Source: Streptomyces sp. NRRL WC-3549 (GTDB taxonomy: Bacteria > Actinomycetota > Actinomycetes > Streptomycetales > Streptomycetaceae). Taken from it: a stretch of DNA of 15,382 bases. The translations under genes were made by a program, and so were the position numbers. The notes beneath the pieces are model-generated. The model saw only the letters and a program-made list of their open reading frames with translations, was not told the DNA's origin and ran no database searches. Positions 1-7,565 of this stretch are shown one piece after another. The stretch covers positions 94,507-109,888 of the forward strand of contig NZ_KL585405.1 of NCBI RefSeq assembly GCF_000721935.1, in the 5' to 3' direction. The first letter of the stretch is position 1, and each line of letters opens with the position of its first letter.

Positions 1-1724
1 AACAGGAGCCTTACGGGCAGGAGCCGTACGGGCGGCAGCCGTACGGACATCAGCCGTACGGGCAGGAGCCGTATGGACAGGAGCCGTACGGACAGGGCTA
101 CCCGGAGACGCATCGGGACGCCTCGCCCGGGTACGGGCAGACGTCGTCCACGACGGCCCACTGGAACTTCACCGAGCCCGCCGCCCCGCCGGCGGGCCCC
201 GGTGAGCACGCCGCGGGACCGGACCACATGGCCCGGGAGCACGGGGCTCCGGAACACGGGGCTCCGGAGCGCCTGGGCCCGGGTCCCGGGGTTTCGGCGG
301 GACCGGCTTACCCGGAGCAGCACGGGCACAGGGAACCCACCGGGCACCCGGGTCACACCCAGCCCACGGGGCACGCCGAGCCCGTGGGGCAGGCTGAGTA
401 CACCGAGCACACCGAGCCGGCTGAGCACACCGAGTCGGCCGGGTCCACGGAGCCGACCGGGCAGGCGGGCCGCAACGAGACCCCGGGGCACACCGGGCAG
501 TGGACGATCCCGGTGGCCGACGGCGACCTCCCGGAGGAGTCGGGCGAGTTCGCCGCCTCGGCGCTCGCGTCCTCCTGGTACACGGACACGCCCCCGGCGA
601 CGCTGCCGGGCGGAGCCGCGGCGCCGTGGGCCGAACACCTCCAGGGGGAGCGGGACATCGCCGGGTCCGGGGCGGACGCCCCGGACGGGCAGGCGGAAAC
701 GGCCACCCGGGACGAAGGGGCCCCGGAAGCCCTGCGGGAGCCCGCCGAGGCGCCGGGGACGCCGGAGGAAGCACCGGGAGCGTCCGAGCCCCCCGGGACG
801 TCACCGGAGCCCTCCGAAACGGCATCCGAAACCGCCCCGGTGGCCGTGCCCGGACCGGTCTCCGAGGCGGCCGTGCCCCTCACCCAGGAGCCCGCCCCCG
901 CACCGCACGCCGCGCACCCGGAGGAGCCGACCGCGGAATCGCCCGCCGACCCGCCGGCCGAGGTGACCGCGGACCCGTCCGCCGGAGCACCGGGCGACGC
1001 ACCGTCGGACACGCCCCCCGTACCGGCGCCGGACCCGCTCCCCGAGACCGAGCCCGGCACCGCCTCCCCGGCCGCCGAACCGGTCGCCCCCGGAGCGGTG
1101 GCCGACGCCGAGGCCGACACAGGGGAGCCCGACGCCCAGGTCGCCGTACCGAGCGAGCACCCCGCGGCCTCGTACGTCCTGCACGTGAACGGCGTGGACC
1201 GCCCGGTCGGCGACGCCTGGATCGGGGAGTCGCTGCTGTACGTGCTCCGCGAACGCCTAGGTCTCGCGGGCGCCAAGGACGGCTGCTCGCAAGGCGAGTG
1301 CGGTGCCTGCAACGTCCAGGTGGACGGGCGCCTGGTCGCCTCGTGCCTGGTACCCGCCGCCACCACGGCGGGCAGCGAGATCCGTACGGTGGAGGGGCTC
1401 GCCGTGGACGGGGAGCCCTCGGACATCCAGCGCGCCCTCGCCGCGTGCGGTGCCGTCCAGTGCGGCTTCTGCATCCCCGGGATGGCCATGACCGTCCACG
1501 ACCTCCTGGAGGGCAACCACGCCCCCACCGAGTTGGAGACGCGCCAGGCGCTCTGCGGCAACCTCTGCCGCTGCTCCGGCTACCGGGGCGTACTCGATGC
1601 CGTACGCGAGGTCATCGAGAGCCGGGACGCAGACGGACCGGACGACGAGCCGCGCATCCCGCACCAGGCACCGCCCGGCGCGGGCGGCGTACAGGCCCAG
1701 CCGCACGAGGGAGACGCCCGGTGA
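1..1724 (+). CDS. [2Fe-2S] subunit of a xanthine/CO dehydrogenase-type molybdenum hydroxylase, with long disordered N-terminus (5' end outside window)
   Basis: Electron-transfer subunit that passes electrons from a molybdopterin subunit to an FAD subunit. The last ~160 residues (from about nt 1165) are a complete CoxS/XdhC-type domain. The plant-ferredoxin cluster has Cys codons at 1284, 1299, 1308 and 1344 (CSQGECGAC, then C in VASCLV). The second cluster uses CGFC (1461, 1470) and CRC (1566, 1572). The frame is open from nt 3, so the gene begins upstream; an ATG at 228 is internal, because the same frame encodes a QEPYG-type repeat before it. About 390 visible residues before the domain are rich in Pro, Glu, Ala, Gly and Thr with no predicted fold. 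Normal family members are ~160 aa, so the extension is unusual. It lies 88 bp upstream of the molybdopterin subunit; an FAD subunit gene is expected further upstream but is not visible. Substrate unknown. Confidence 0.87.
   Translation, partial: QEPYGQEPYGRQPYGHQPYGQEPYGQEPYGQGYPETHRDASPGYGQTSSTTAHWNFTEPAAPPAGPGEHAAGPDHMAREHGAPEHGAPERLGPGPGVSAGPAYPEQHGHREPTGHPGHTQPTGHAEPVGQAEYTEHTEPAEHTESAGSTEPTGQAGRNETPGHTGQWTIPVADGDLPEESGEFAASALASSWYTDTPPATLPGGAAAPWAEHLQGERDIAGSGADAPDGQAETATRDEGAPEALREPAEAPGTPEEAPGASEPPGTSPEPSETASETAPVAVPGPVSEAAVPLTQEPAPAPHAAHPEEPTAESPADPPAEVTADPSAGAPGDAPSDTPPVPAPDPLPETEPGTASPAAEPVAPGAVADAEADTGEPDAQVAVPSEHPAASYVLHVNGVDRPVGDAWIGESLLYVLRERLGLAGAKDGCSQGECGACNVQVDGRLVASCLVPAATTAGSEIRTVEGLAVDGEPSDIQRALAACGAVQCGFCIPGMAMTVHDLLEGNHAPTELETRQALCGNLCRCSGYRGVLDAVREVIESRDADGPDDEPRIPHQAPPGAGGVQAQPHEGDAR
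3..92 (+). repeat. 15-bp tandem repeat coding for (Q/R/H)(E/Q)PYG units
   Basis: Six head-to-tail 15-bp units of the form CAGGAGCCGTACGGG, in frame with the iron-sulfur subunit gene. They read QEPYG, QEPYG, RQPYG, HQPYG, QEPYG, QEPYG, followed by a degenerate QGYPE. The array probably continues upstream of the window. Differences between units are mostly at wobble positions or Q/E/R/H swaps, which fits slippage expansion inside a disordered coding region. Confidence 0.85.
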
Positions 1725-1756
1725 GAACCGCGTCCCCCGCACCATCGGTCACCCAC

Positions 1757-1771
1757 ACCACCACCACCACC
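1757..1771 (+). repeat. (ACC)5 microsatellite in intergenic spacer
   Basis: Five ACC triplets in the 88-bp spacer between the iron-sulfur and molybdopterin subunit genes. In the downstream gene's frame they would encode a run of His, but no start codon lies between the previous stop and the run in that frame, so it is probably untranslated. Confidence 0.7.
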
Positions 1772-1801
1772 ATCAGCTGCACCCGCAGCGGGGCGAACGA
1801 C

Positions 1802-1808
1802 AAGGAGG
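1802..1808 (+). promoter_or_regulatory. Ribosome binding site fixing the GTG start at 1813
   Basis: AAGGAGG, a near-perfect anti-Shine-Dalgarno match, ends 4 nt before GTG 1813. This decides the start of the molybdopterin subunit over the ATG at 1597, which lies inside the preceding gene. Confidence 0.85.
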
Positions 1809-1812
1809 CGGC

Positions 1813-4146
1813 GTGACCAGCGACGCAGCCACCGCGACCGGGACCACCCGGACCACGCCACCGGCCGAGGGCGCGGGGCTCGACCAGGAACCGCCGACGC
1901 ACGGCCTGGGCGCCTCGCTGCCGACGGCCGACGCCAGGGCCAAGACCGAGGGCACGTTCCCGTACGCCGCGGACCTCTGGGCCGAGGGCCTGCTGTGGGC
2001 GGCCCTGCTGCGTTCCCCGCACCCCCACGCGCGCATCCTGTCGATCGACACGTCGGCCGCCGCCGCGATGCCCGGGGTGCGGTCGGTCGTCACCCACGCG
2101 GACATCCCCGGGGACAGCGCGTACGGCCGACGGGTCGTCGACCGCCCGGTGTTCGCCGCCGAACTGGTACGGCACCACGGAGAGGCCATCGCCGCCGTCG
2201 CCGCCGACCACCCGGACACGGCCCGGCTGGCCGCGGCGGCGATCATCGTCGAGTACGAGGTCCTGGAACCGGTCACCGACCCGGAGAAGGCCTTCGCAGC
2301 CGAACCCCTGCACCCCGACGGCAACCTCATCCGTCACATCCCGCTGCGCTACGGCGACCCGGACACCGTCGGCGAGGTCATCGTCGACGGCCTGTACCGT
2401 ATCGGCCGCCAGGACCCGGCCCCGATCGGAGCCGAGGCCGGTCTCGCCGTGCCGCGCCCCGACGGCGGCGTCGAGCTCTACACGGCGTCCACCGACCCGC
2501 ACACGGATCGCGATCTGGCCGCCGCCTGCTTCGGCCTGGAACCCGACCGGGTCAAGGTCGTCGTGACGGGCGTCCCGGGCGCGACCGGCGACCGCGAGGA
2601 CCCGGGCTTCCAGATCCCGCTCGGCCTGCTCGCCCTGCGCACCGGCTGCCCGGTCAAACTGGCCGCGACCCGCGAGGAGTCCTTCCTCGGCCACACCCAC
2701 CGCCACCCCACCCTGCTGCGCTACCGCCACCACGCGGACGCCGAGGGACGACTCGTCAAGGTCGAGGCGCAGATCCTCCTCGACGCCGGCGCGTACGCCG
2801 ACGCCTCCTCCGAGTCCCTGGCCGCCGCGGTGGCGTTCGCCTGCGGCCCGTACGTCGTCCCGCACGCGTTCATCGAGGGCTGGGCGGTACGTACGAACAA
2901 CCCGCCCTCCGGGCACGTGCGCGGTGAGGGCGCGATGCAGGTCTGCGCGGCCTACGAGGGCCAGATGGACAAGCTCGCCGCGAAGCTCGGCATCGACCCG
3001 GCCGAACTCCGCCTCCGCAACGCCCTGTCCACCGGCGATATCCTGCCCACCAGCCAGACGGTGACCTGCCCCGCCCCGGTGGCCGAACTCCTCCACGCGG
3101 TGCGCGACTTCCCGCTGCCCGCCCTGCCCAAGGACGCCCCGGAGGACGACTGGCTGCTCCCGGGCGGCCCGGAGGGCGCGGGCGAGCCCGGAGCGGTACG
3201 CCGGGGTGTCGGCTACGCCCTCGGCATGGTCCACATGCTCGGCGCCGAGGGCGCGGACGAGGTCTCCACGGCCACGGTCCGGGTCCACGACGGCGCCGCC
3301 ACGGTGATCTGTGCGGCCGTCGAGACCGGCCAGGGCTTCACCACACTGGCCCGGCAGATCGTCCAGGAGACCCTGGGCATCGAAGAGGTGCACGTGGCCG
3401 CGGTGGACACCGACCAGCCACCCGCGGGCCCCGCCACGCACGGCCGCCACACCTGGGTCTCCGGCGGCGCGGTGGAACGCGCGGCCAAGATGGTCCGCAC
3501 CCAGCTGCTCCAGCCCCTGGCCCACCAGTTCGGCATGTCCACGGAGCTGCTCCAGATCGCGGACGGCAAGATCACGTCGTACGACGGCGTGCTGTCGACC
3601 ACGGTCACGGAGGCGATGGACGGCAAGGAACTCTGGGCCACCGCCCAGTGCCGCCCCCACCCGACCGAGCCCCTGGACGAGTCGGGGCAGGGGGACGCCT
3701 TCGTCGGCCTGGCGTTCTGCGCGGTACGCGCGGTGGTGGACGTCGACATCGAACTCGGCTCGGTCCGGGTGGTCGAGATGGCCGTCGCCCAGGACGTCGG
3801 CCGCGTCCTCAACCCGTCCCAGCTGGCGGTCCGCATCGAGGCGGGCGTCACCCAGGGCATCGGCGCCGCCCTCACGGAGAACCTCCGCACGGCCCGCGGC
3901 CTGATCCGCCACCCGGACTTCACGGGCTACGCGCTTCCCACGGCCCTGGACGCTCCGGACATTCGCATCGTCAAACTGGTGGAGGAGCGCGACGTGGTGG
4001 CCCCGTTCGGGGCCAAGGCGGCCTCGGCGGTACCGGTGGTGACGTCCCCCGCAGCGGTGGCGGCAGCGGTCCGCGCCGCAACGGGCCGCCCGGTCAACCG
4101 CCTCCCGATCCGCCCCCAGTCGGCGGTGGCCACCCCCAAGCCCTGA
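1813..4146 (+). CDS. Molybdopterin-binding (large) subunit of a xanthine dehydrogenase-family enzyme, with atypical active-site motifs
   Basis: 777 aa, the usual size for CoxL/XdhB-type catalytic subunits that hydroxylate purines, aldehydes or CO at a Mo-pterin centre. An N-terminal a/b-hammerhead domain (~45-160, with LLRSPHPHARILSID) is followed by two molybdopterin domains (~195-777). The family layout is clear: VETGQG, GPYVVPHAF, TNNPPSGHVRGEG and a C-terminal AVAAAVRAATG. Several usual motifs are altered: the GGGFGGK region reads VPGATGDR (~254-261), FRGxGxPQ reads VRGEGAMQ (369-376), and the C-terminal GxGE bearing the catalytic Glu reads AASA (736-739). The GTG start is set by AAGGAGG. 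It is probably co-transcribed with the iron-sulfur subunit. It could be an enzyme with unusual chemistry or one that has lost activity; the motif comparison is from memory of the family. Confidence 0.87.
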   Translation: MTSDAATATGTTRTTPPAEGAGLDQEPPTHGLGASLPTADARAKTEGTFPYAADLWAEGLLWAALLRSPHPHARILSIDTSAAAAMPGVRSVVTHADIPGDSAYGRRVVDRPVFAAELVRHHGEAIAAVAADHPDTARLAAAAIIVEYEVLEPVTDPEKAFAAEPLHPDGNLIRHIPLRYGDPDTVGEVIVDGLYRIGRQDPAPIGAEAGLAVPRPDGGVELYTASTDPHTDRDLAAACFGLEPDRVKVVVTGVPGATGDREDPGFQIPLGLLALRTGCPVKLAATREESFLGHTHRHPTLLRYRHHADAEGRLVKVEAQILLDAGAYADASSESLAAAVAFACGPYVVPHAFIEGWAVRTNNPPSGHVRGEGAMQVCAAYEGQMDKLAAKLGIDPAELRLRNALSTGDILPTSQTVTCPAPVAELLHAVRDFPLPALPKDAPEDDWLLPGGPEGAGEPGAVRRGVGYALGMVHMLGAEGADEVSTATVRVHDGAATVICAAVETGQGFTTLARQIVQETLGIEEVHVAAVDTDQPPAGPATHGRHTWVSGGAVERAAKMVRTQLLQPLAHQFGMSTELLQIADGKITSYDGVLSTTVTEAMDGKELWATAQCRPHPTEPLDESGQGDAFVGLAFCAVRAVVDVDIELGSVRVVEMAVAQDVGRVLNPSQLAVRIEAGVTQGIGAALTENLRTARGLIRHPDFTGYALPTALDAPDIRIVKLVEERDVVAPFGAKAASAVPVVTSPAAVAAAVRAATGRPVNRLPIRPQSAVATPKP

Positions 4147-4167
4147 CCACCCGGGCGCTGGTGTGAT

Positions 4168-4189
4168 CCGGGTTGCACCTGCAATCCGG
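4168..4189 (+). terminator. Hairpin, probable terminator of the molybdenum hydroxylase operon
   Basis: Arms CCGGGTTGCA (4168-4177) and TGCAATCCGG (4180-4189) pair over 10 positions with a single G-U wobble, around a nominal 2-nt loop. The hairpin begins 21 bp after the stop codon. There is no U tract, which is common for actinomycete terminators. Confidence 0.6.
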
Positions 4190-4209
4190 GGATGCGGGGT
4201 GTCACCGGT

Positions 4210-4243
4210 GCTGGCTACAGTGACGTTCGACGTTGTAGCCAGC
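4210..4243 (+). promoter_or_regulatory. Long inverted repeat upstream of the T7SS-like cluster (candidate operator or hairpin)
   Basis: Perfect 10-bp arms GCTGGCTACA (4210-4219) and TGTAGCCAGC (4234-4243) flank a 14-bp centre that itself contains ACGT-TCG-ACGT symmetry. It lies 19 bp before the GTG start at 4263, where a promoter or operator for the cluster would be expected. It could be a repressor site, an mRNA leader hairpin, or a second terminator; the sequence alone does not decide. No convincing -35/-10 pair was recognised in the 116-bp gap 4147-4262. Confidence 0.5.
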
Positions 4244-4250
4244 CGGATAC

Positions 4251-4257
4251 GGGGAGG
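4251..4257 (+). promoter_or_regulatory. Ribosome binding site for the small T7SS-like protein
   Basis: GGGGAGG lies 5 nt before GTG 4263, supporting that start. A weaker GGTGGA precedes the alternative ATG at 4290, which would shorten the protein by 9 residues. Confidence 0.55.
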
Positions 4258-4262
4258 GTGCT

Positions 4263-4775
4263 GTGCTGCCGAGTGAGGGTGGAGCGGTGATGGCGGCGTC
4301 GTTCGCCAACATGGGCGCCACAACTGCGGTACTGGCAACGGAGCTGTCGTCGTTCACCCAGTTCCGTGACCACATCGACGAGATCCTGCGCGACCTGAAG
4401 GCGTCACCGGCGGGACCGACGAAGCTGGGTGAGGACCCGCTGACCCGTCCGCAGTTCGGTGGCGGTGACATGCTGTGGGCGGAGGCGGCCAGCCTCTTCA
4501 TCTCGTACCAGAAGGTGGTCACCGAGCTTGAGTCGCTCTCCAAGCTGCTGTCGGAGGCAATAGAGGGCATGAGCATCGCGGTGCTCGCCTCCCACAAGGG
4601 TTACGAGAACCTGGACATCGACATCCGGCGCCGGATGCTGGCCATTGCGGGCAGCGCGAAGGAGCATTACGGAGGCGAGTACATCCCGCCGGAGTCCGAC
4701 AAGCCGCATGCGGACACGCAGAAGCCGACCGGAGGGGATACCTCAGGTGCTGACGGGCTCTCTTGGCAGTCCTAA
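4263..4775 (+). CDS. Small helical protein with YxxxD motif, probable T7SS substrate or chaperone partner
   Basis: 170 aa, no signal peptide or membrane segment. Residues ~22-46 and ~69-108 look like two amphipathic helices. A short linker is followed by Y114-E-N-L-D118 and a third helix (to ~136). A YxxxD/E motif just after a helical hairpin is the general ESX/T7SS secretion signal known from CFP-10/EspC/PE proteins. The last ~35 residues are polar and Gly/Pro-rich. No WxG was found; the next gene, 41 bp downstream, supplies one, as in PE/PPE pairs. Start GTG 4263 has a good ribosome binding site; ATG 4290 is possible. The family was not recognised by name. A role as the signal-bearing half of a secreted heterodimer is inferred from the motif and the linked mycosins. 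Confidence 0.72.
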   Translation: MLPSEGGAVMAASFANMGATTAVLATELSSFTQFRDHIDEILRDLKASPAGPTKLGEDPLTRPQFGGGDMLWAEAASLFISYQKVVTELESLSKLLSEAIEGMSIAVLASHKGYENLDIDIRRRMLAIAGSAKEHYGGEYIPPESDKPHADTQKPTGGDTSGADGLSWQS

Positions 4776-4816
4776 TCACTGGTATCGGTATGGCACGGGG
4801 ATAGACGGGGGCAAGG

Positions 4817-6283
4817 ATGGATGTCGGGGAAGCAGGGCAGGGCACACCGTTCGACAGCATGCTCCACGAGGAGATGCTCGCATGGCTGGACATGGCCAAC
4901 AGCGGGGCGGTGAACATCGCTTCCGATCGCCTGTTGAGTGCGGCCAGCGAGATCAAGAAGGTCGCGACGGAGCTGAAAAACCGGCCTCAGCGGGTCGATT
5001 GGGAAGGTGAAGGGGCGTACGCCTTCAGGTCATGGAGTGCCGACCTGGCCAACGAGACGCTGCGCCTTGGGGAATTCAGCTCGGGTGTGTCCAAGTGGCT
5101 GGCCGAGGCCTCGAACGCGATCGCCGCGGCGCAGGCATCGGTCCCCCGCACACACGCAGGCGCGCAGGCGAACCTGGAAGCCGCCCGTCTGGCGAGGAAC
5201 GACCCGGATGCGTCAACGGTGGCCAGGGAGGCTGCGGAGACGCTAATCGCCACGCAAGAGTCGAATCGCCAGGAAACGGCGGATCAGATGCGCCGACTGG
5301 CGCAGACGTACGCCTTCTCGTCGAGAAAGATGGACGCGCTGGAGAGGCCGGTATTCCCGCCTCCTCCGGTTGCGATCGTGCCACCGGAGGAGGAGCACCT
5401 GAACGGCGGGACCGATCGCAGTTTCGGCTCCGCCGCTTCACCTCAGCGTGTCACTGGCTACGCTGCGACGCGTGCAGACCACGGTGTCGACGTCTCTGAG
5501 ACCACCACCACATCGTCCCCGGTTGCGTACGGACCGTCCGTCACCGCAACTTCTGCGCTGTCGCAGCCTGTCGATATGGAGATCGCGGGCGCGGTCACGC
5601 TACCCGACGCACCGGCCGCCCTACCGACTGCTCCGGCTGCCGCCCCAGGGAGTGTGAAGGGTGGTGATGGTCTGACTCCGCCTGTAGTTGCCCCTGTCAG
5701 GGGAGGCCCGGGTATGCATCCCGAGTCGAATGCGACCGGCGGCCGCTCCGCCCCCAATGTTCGCCCGCCGACCCCTTCTGTAGGCGGGCCCAACTTGGGG
5801 AAAAACCTCGTCGGCAGGCCTGTTCCCGACGGAGGAATTACGGGTGGGCGTCAGTTGACACAGCCCACAGGGCGGCCACCTACTGGCCTACCACGCGGCA
5901 ATGTGATCGGTGGTGAAACCACTCACACCGGTCGCGCACCGATGTCACACGGTCCGGCTGCAGGCGGCTCAGGGGGCCAGAGTGGCGTCGTCGGTGGCCG
6001 CCGCCTCGCAGGCGAAGCCGGCGGTCTGGTTGGGGGTCGCCCTGGGCAGCAAGGGCAGGCAGCCGGCCGCCCATTCACTCCCGGCGGCACAGGCCTGGTC
6101 CGTGGAGGCGCAGCAGCCGAGGGTTCTCGTGGCGCAAGTGCGGTTGGGCGCGGAGCAGGGGGCAATGCTCAGCGGCGGCAACAAATGCATGGTGAGGGCA
6201 GCGAACGTCCGGACTACCTGATCGAGGACGAGGAGACTTGGCAGCAGGGCAGTAGGCGAATTGTTCCACCGGTCATCGACTGA
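4817..6283 (+). CDS. WxG/PPE-like T7SS protein with Gly/Pro/Arg-rich tail and C-terminal EDEETW tag
   Basis: 488 aa. The N-terminal ~175 residues are predicted helical, with W62-E-G64 at a helix-helix turn (WxG, as in WXG100/PPE/EspB-like folds). Further helices extend to LAQTYAFSSRKM (~161-172), then a PPPP break at ~181. Residues ~190-460 are low-complexity: Thr/Ala/Pro first, then GGR, GRP and VGGRR repeats. The C-terminus ends with a charged tag, ERPDYLIEDEETW (463-475) followed by a basic stretch. There is no YxxxD in the helical part, so export would rely on the partner encoded 41 bp upstream. ATG 4817 follows a GGGGG-type site at short spacing. Mycosin 1 starts 25 bp downstream. T7SS substrate assignment is inferred from fold, WxG and linkage; the tail may interact with peptidoglycan or the membrane, but this is unproven. 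Confidence 0.75.
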   Translation: MDVGEAGQGTPFDSMLHEEMLAWLDMANSGAVNIASDRLLSAASEIKKVATELKNRPQRVDWEGEGAYAFRSWSADLANETLRLGEFSSGVSKWLAEASNAIAAAQASVPRTHAGAQANLEAARLARNDPDASTVAREAAETLIATQESNRQETADQMRRLAQTYAFSSRKMDALERPVFPPPPVAIVPPEEEHLNGGTDRSFGSAASPQRVTGYAATRADHGVDVSETTTTSSPVAYGPSVTATSALSQPVDMEIAGAVTLPDAPAALPTAPAAAPGSVKGGDGLTPPVVAPVRGGPGMHPESNATGGRSAPNVRPPTPSVGGPNLGKNLVGRPVPDGGITGGRQLTQPTGRPPTGLPRGNVIGGETTHTGRAPMSHGPAAGGSGGQSGVVGGRRLAGEAGGLVGGRPGQQGQAAGRPFTPGGTGLVRGGAAAEGSRGASAVGRGAGGNAQRRQQMHGEGSERPDYLIEDEETWQQGSRRIVPPVID

Positions 6284-6297
6284 GCCGCAGAGGCGCC

Positions 6298-6303
6298 GAA
6301 GGA
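6298..6303 (+). promoter_or_regulatory. Ribosome binding site fixing mycosin 1 start at 6309
   Basis: GAAGGA with a 5-nt spacer before ATG 6309. This start gives a normal signal peptide aligned with the neighbouring mycosin; a longer reading from 6261 would overlap the preceding gene and put a highly basic stretch ahead of the signal peptide. Confidence 0.75.
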
Positions 6304-6308
6304 ATCGA

Positions 6309-7565
6309 ATGCGTACCAGCAGCACCACGGGGATTTCCCGTCGAACCGTTGCTCCCGTGGTGGCAGGGCTGTTGCTTGCCGTGGGAATTTCTGCGCCTGC
6401 TTACGCGGAGTCCGCCCGTTCCGAACAGTGGCACCTTGACGCCATGAAGGCCGAAGAGATGTGGCAGATGAGTACCGGTGCGGGCGTCACCGTTGCGGTC
6501 ATCGACTCCGGCGTGAATGCGGCGAATCCCGATCTGACGGGGCAGGTCCTCAAGGGGCTGAATCTGGAAACCGATATCTCCGGTGATGAGCTCAGCGACT
6601 ACGATGGCCATGGCACAGGAATGGCGGGGCTGATCGCGGGGACGGGCCAAGCCCTCGCAGGTAATGGCGCCTTTGGGCTGGCTCCTGGTTCCAAGATTCT
6701 CCCCATTCGCATGGCCAAGGCCACACGAGCTACCACCCAGGCTGCAGCGGAGAAGAGGTTCAACGAGGACCTTCCCAAAGCCATCAGGTTTGCTGTCGAT
6801 CACGACGCAAAGGTGATCAATGTTTCCCTTGGCATGACGGCGGGTTCGGAGCAGGTGGACGATTCCGTACGGTACGCACTGAAAAAGGGAGCGCTCATCT
6901 TCGCCGCTGTCGGTAACAGTGGCAACAAAGCGAACCTGGTCGAGTACCCGGCAGGTACCCCCGGTGTAGTGGGAGTCGGGGCTATCGGCAAAGACCTCCA
7001 GAAAACAGAGGAATCCCAGTGGGGGGCACAGGTCGACCTGTCCGCGCCTGGCGAAGAGATGATTCATGCTTGCGGTGGTAAGACCGGGTTTTGCGAGTCG
7101 CACGGGACCAGCGACGCCTCTGCCCTTGCCTCTGCTTCTGCGGCTCTGATTTGGTCCAAGTACCCCAACTGGACCAACAACCAGGTCCTGCGAGTCATGC
7201 TCAACACGGCGGGGAAGCCCACCAGTGGTGCTGAGCGGAATGACTACGTGGGCTACGGCTCGGTCCGGCCAGGGGCGGCGTTGACTGAACCCGGCGATCC
7301 TGGGCCTGCTGACGAGTACCCGCTCCCCGACCTCGCGGCCGCGGCTGAGTCCGCGGAGCCGTCGACCGAACCGTCCAAAGCTGCCGGTTTCTCCGAGGAG
7401 AGCGATAAGCCGTCCGCCGCACCGGTTGCCGAGGGTGACAGTAACACCGCCCTCTGGATCGGTCTGGGCGTTGGCGCGGCTGCCCTCATCGGTGGCGCGG
7501 TGGCCGTCGTAGCCATCCGCTCCCGCCGTCGTAGAGCAGCCGCAGTGGCGTACGGCCGCCGATGA
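6309..7565 (+). CDS. mycP: Mycosin 1: T7SS-associated membrane-anchored subtilisin-like serine protease (S8)
   Basis: 418 aa. Signal peptide ~1-33 (RR at 11-12, hydrophobic 14-27, APAYA), short N-terminal mycosin extension with QWHLDAMKAEEMW, S8 domain ~60-320, acidic Pro/Ser/Glu linker, C-terminal membrane helix ~382-402 and a basic cytoplasmic end (RSRRRR). Catalytic residues are all present: D66 (VAVIDSG), H101 (DGHGTGMA), oxyanion N203 (VGNSG) and S268 (HGTSDAS). C255 and C262 probably form the disulfide kept in all three mycosins here. Mycosins are extracytoplasmic proteases needed for stability and function of ESX systems and cleave some substrates. The stop overlaps the ATG of the following remnant (ATGA). 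The gene symbol is for the family; the ESX system served is not in the window. Confidence 0.88.
   Translation: MRTSSTTGISRRTVAPVVAGLLLAVGISAPAYAESARSEQWHLDAMKAEEMWQMSTGAGVTVAVIDSGVNAANPDLTGQVLKGLNLETDISGDELSDYDGHGTGMAGLIAGTGQALAGNGAFGLAPGSKILPIRMAKATRATTQAAAEKRFNEDLPKAIRFAVDHDAKVINVSLGMTAGSEQVDDSVRYALKKGALIFAAVGNSGNKANLVEYPAGTPGVVGVGAIGKDLQKTEESQWGAQVDLSAPGEEMIHACGGKTGFCESHGTSDASALASASAALIWSKYPNWTNNQVLRVMLNTAGKPTSGAERNDYVGYGSVRPGAALTEPGDPGPADEYPLPDLAAAAESAEPSTEPSKAAGFSEESDKPSAAPVAEGDSNTALWIGLGVGAAALIGGAVAVVAIRSRRRRAAAVAYGRR

Noticed and set aside
3..107. CRISPR-like array from regular short repeats at the window start
   Set aside because: The units are contiguous 15-mers without spacers and keep an open reading frame; this is a coding tandem repeat.
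228..230. ATG 228 as the start of the iron-sulfur subunit
   Set aside because: The same frame is open to the window edge and encodes PYG repeats with a compatible composition, so the gene almost certainly begins further upstream.
1757..1774. Run of histidine codons ahead of the molybdopterin subunit, resembling a natural His tag
   Set aside because: It lies upstream of the GTG 1813 start with its AAGGAGG site, and no start codon in that frame occurs between the previous gene's stop and the run, so it is unlikely to be translated.
1612..4338. Long open frame of 908 codons on the minus strand opposite the molybdopterin subunit
   Set aside because: It mirrors a real gene in very high-GC DNA; its composition (Arg/Gly/Val/Asp-rich, no domains) is typical of an antisense shadow.
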